Source: Candidatus Omnitrophota bacterium
GTDB taxonomy: Bacteria > Omnitrophota > Gorgyraeia > Velamenicoccales > Velamenicoccaceae
Length of the DNA stretch: 40,889 nt
Reading direction: 5' to 3'
NCBI GenBank assembly: GCA_020052645.1
Contig: JAGVOQ010000011.1
Coordinates: forward strand, 1 to 40,889
Positions 38,846 to 40,889 of the stretch are shown piece by piece. The position numbers and the translations under genes are program-made. The first letter of the stretch is position 1; the number at the start of each line of letters is the position of its first letter. The notes under the pieces are model-generated. The model saw only the letters and a program-made list of their open reading frames with translations. It was not told the origin of the DNA and did not search any database.

Positions 38846-38960
38846 CCCCGTTCGAGGAAGCCGCCGACTTTATGTCAACGGTTATCCAGCGATAAAGCCG
38901 ACGGTAGTTTAAGACATCAGTTAAGCGCAGACCGTTAGAAAACCAAGTTCTCTAACGAGG
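38846..38960 (-). repeat. Structured ~115-bp repeat, copy 2
   Basis: On the minus strand it runs from CCTCGTTAGAGAAC to CCTCGAACGGGG, co-oriented with copy 1 at 7173-7286 and sharing a 30-base identical core (38904-38933). Substitutions between copies keep the pairings: the first stem swaps C for T opposite G, and CAGC becomes CGGC opposite GCTG. The first bases of the element encode the last residues and TAG stop (38952-38954) of the histidine kinase. Confidence 0.82.
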
Positions 38961-40889
38961 TTTAATGGGCACGGTAAACTTAAAAGTAGACCCTTTCCCC
39001 ACACCTTCGGATTCCACCCAAATTTTTCCTCGATGCAATTCAATAAGCTTACGGGAATACGCGAGCCCCAAACCCGTACCTTCCGTCAACCTCGTAAAAG
39101 GGTTATCCAGGCGTGTGAACGCTTCAAAAATCTTAGGCACATTTTCTTTAGAAATTCCTATACCACTATCTTGAATAGTTACCTCAATCTCTGACTCCAT
39201 CCTGACAGCTCCTATTTTAATCCTCCCGCCATCAGGTGTAAATTTGATAGCATTGGAAAAAAGATTATAAACCACTTCTTTTATTTTGCGCTCATCGGCA
39301 TCGATACACCCGATGTCTTGCGGCAAATCCAAACATGTTATTATCTTCTTTTTAAGAGCCATTTCCTGAATCAGGGCCACGCTTTCTTCAAGCAAATCTT
39401 TCATAAATATGACTGATATCACAAGCTTCTCTTTTCCAGCCTCCATCTTAGCCATCTCAAGAACGTCGTTAATGAGAGAGAGCAGATGTTTTCCGCTGAT
39501 TAGGACATAGTTCAGATACTCTTTCTGCTTTAAGTTAAGGGGCCCAAAAGTTTCATCAACCAAAACTTCAGAAAAACCAATGATAGAATTAAGAGGGGTT
39601 CTCAGCTCATGGCTTATATTAGCCAAAAATTCAGACTTAACTTTCATGGACCGCTTAAGCTCCTCTGCTGTCTCTACAAGCTTCTGGTTAGCGGCTTCCA
39701 ATTCAATCGTGCGCAACTTAACCTTAGTTTCAAGGTTTTGATACGATTCTCTAAGCTCTTTCTCACTGCGCTTACGTTCCGCTATATCGCGAATAACACC
39801 CAAAATTCCTACGGGATGATTTTCTTCATCCCGCAAAAAACTGGCCTTAATCTCCACATCAATCAGCGAACCGTCTTTACAATATTCCCGAACCTCAAGA
39901 ACCCTCGTTCTCTGTAAATCCACATTTCCGGATTGCTCGTCCCCCAGCTCTTCACCGATGGCCGATAGGACGATCTGAAAAGAATCAGGATCCAATACTT
40001 CATCCACTCTTTTAAGCAGCATCTCTTCAGGAGTAAACCCGAATTTCTGCTTAATTGAAGGACTGAAATAAGTAAAATGCATATTCAGATCCAGGATAAA
40101 AATAACATCCGAAATATTATCCGCCAGCAATCGATAGCGCTGTTCGCTTTCTTTTAACGCCACCTCACCCTGTTTACGCTTAGTGATATCCCGGGTAATA
40201 CCCATGAAACCGATCGCATTTTTCGATGAATCACACAACAAGCTGCAGGTAAGATCGCACCAAATAGCAGAACCATCCTTACGATAATGCTCAAGCTCCA
40301 TATGGACTGGTTCCTGTTTCTGGCCCGCCTTCGCCTTAACAGCAGCTTCATTAAATATTTTAAGCGCCGGAAAAAGAGAAACTGGAGTTAATGTCTGTCC
40401 CATAGTCAACGCCATTGCCTCTTCAACCGTATAACCGCGCTGTTGCTGCACCGAAGGACTGAAATAAGTAAATCGTCCGTCTAAATCCATAGTCCAAATA
40501 ACATCACTGGCATTTTCAGCTAAAAGCCTATAACGTTCTTCACTAGCGCGTAAATCATCTTCCATGCGCTTGCGCTCAGTGACATCGCGGATTGTCCCAA
40601 AATATTCTTTCTCCGAGGTATCCTTGTTTATCCGAACCCCAGATATGATCAATGCGTCTATGACTCTCCCATCCTTACGCTTCAGTCGAGAAAAATTTTC
40701 CTGAACAGAACCTTGTTGATCAATAGCTCTAAGGAACACGACGCGATCCTCTTCGTTAACATACAGCGTTGGGACAGCGACCGAAAATAATTCCTCCCGG
40801 CTTCCGTATCCGAACATTTCCACTGCGGCATCATTAAAATCAATCCATTTCCCAGAATCAGAAGTAATAAAAACGCAATCCCTGGATGT
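38952..40889 (-). CDS. Multi-PAS sensor histidine kinase (5' end beyond window)
   Basis: Partial: the frame stays open to the window edge ('SRDCVFITSDSGKWIDFNDAAVEMFGY' precedes the first internal start), so at least one more N-terminal part is missing. Visible are three PAS domains, the first incomplete, with PAC-type ends ('FGTIRDVTERKRMEDDLR', 'FMGITRDITKRKQGEVALK', 'ILGVIRDIAERKRSEKEL'). A coiled segment, HisKA with 'FLANISHELRTPLNSIIGFSEVL' and HATPase with 'VVYNLFSNAIKFTPDGG', 'DSGIGISKENVPKIFEAFTR' and 'GTGLGLAYSRKLIELHRG' follow. No membrane helix is visible, so it may be cytoplasmic. It pairs with the downstream response regulator. Its stop codon lies in the structured repeat. Confidence 0.95.
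   Translation of the reverse strand, partial: TSRDCVFITSDSGKWIDFNDAAVEMFGYGSREELFSVAVPTLYVNEEDRVVFLRAIDQQGSVQENFSRLKRKDGRVIDALIISGVRINKDTSEKEYFGTIRDVTERKRMEDDLRASEERYRLLAENASDVIWTMDLDGRFTYFSPSVQQQRGYTVEEAMALTMGQTLTPVSLFPALKIFNEAAVKAKAGQKQEPVHMELEHYRKDGSAIWCDLTCSLLCDSSKNAIGFMGITRDITKRKQGEVALKESEQRYRLLADNISDVIFILDLNMHFTYFSPSIKQKFGFTPEEMLLKRVDEVLDPDSFQIVLSAIGEELGDEQSGNVDLQRTRVLEVREYCKDGSLIDVEIKASFLRDEENHPVGILGVIRDIAERKRSEKELRESYQNLETKVKLRTIELEAANQKLVETAEELKRSMKVKSEFLANISHELRTPLNSIIGFSEVLVDETFGPLNLKQKEYLNYVLISGKHLLSLINDVLEMAKMEAGKEKLVISVIFMKDLLEESVALIQEMALKKKIITCLDLPQDIGCIDADERKIKEVVYNLFSNAIKFTPDGGRIKIGAVRMESEIEVTIQDSGIGISKENVPKIFEAFTRLDNPFTRLTEGTGLGLAYSRKLIELHRGKIWVESEGVGKGSTFKFTVPIKPR

Overview
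The window looks like a chromosomal segment of an uncultivated Gram-negative bacterium. It carries LPS and outer-membrane assembly genes (LptE-like and BamD-like), several lipoprotein signal peptides and a beta-barrel protein. Long tight gene strings with 4-bp stop/start overlaps, many gene fusions and spacers full of small repeats suggest a candidate phylum such as Omnitrophota (OP3). That placement is an inference from gene style, not a phylogeny. I see no rRNA, tRNA, CRISPR array, transposase or phage gene.

Layout. 1-2.7 kb: rpsT converges on an operon reading bamD-like, lptE, holA. 2.8-4.5 kb: dusB and a secreted/membrane-anchored hypothetical, both apparently transcribed as leaderless mRNAs. 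4.6-22.9 kb: a long minus-strand series reading purB, a DPM1-like glycosyltransferase, a purS-purS-purL fusion, a LOG-family hydrolase, purQ, purF, purM, purD, purE, a Sua5/LMW-phosphatase fusion, rpiB, glyA, dCMP deaminase, nrdR, a bifunctional-nuclease-family gene, a CCA/poly(A) nucleotidyltransferase and a two-domain Nudix protein. Promoters are visible before purB and purL. 23.0-25.9 kb: a small membrane protein, an ADP-ribose Nudix hydrolase, a half-size EamA transporter, a LysM-amidase lipoprotein and thyX. 26.0-32.5 kb (plus strand): a promoter and a ZTP-like riboswitch with terminator, then gcvT, gcvH, gcvPA, gcvPB, lipM and lipA. 32.5-40.9 kb: a coiled-coil membrane protein, ispH, mgtE, a degenerate metallopeptidase-like protein, a HAMP-only sensor, a SurA-N-like lipoprotein, an outer-membrane protein, a response regulator and a multi-PAS histidine kinase cut by the window end.

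Together, the centre is a nucleotide and one-carbon district. GlyA and the glycine cleavage system make 5,10-methylene-THF, LipM and LipA lipoylate GcvH, the pur genes make IMP/AMP, and dCMP deaminase with ThyX makes dTMP. NrdR would control ribonucleotide reductase. The ZTP-like element would tie glycine cleavage to folate/purine status.

The least explained content is non-coding. It comprises (i) a structured repeat of about 115 bp in two co-oriented copies 31 kb apart, plus a solitary hairpin; (ii) a small palindromic element inside the reading frames of purQ and the CCA enzyme; (iii) a triple hairpin flanked by 11-bp direct repeats between purE and purD; (iv) spacers built from degenerate words shared between loci; (v) a possible ribosome-site-sequestering leader on thyX; and (vi) an unidentified structured leader near 37.2 kb.
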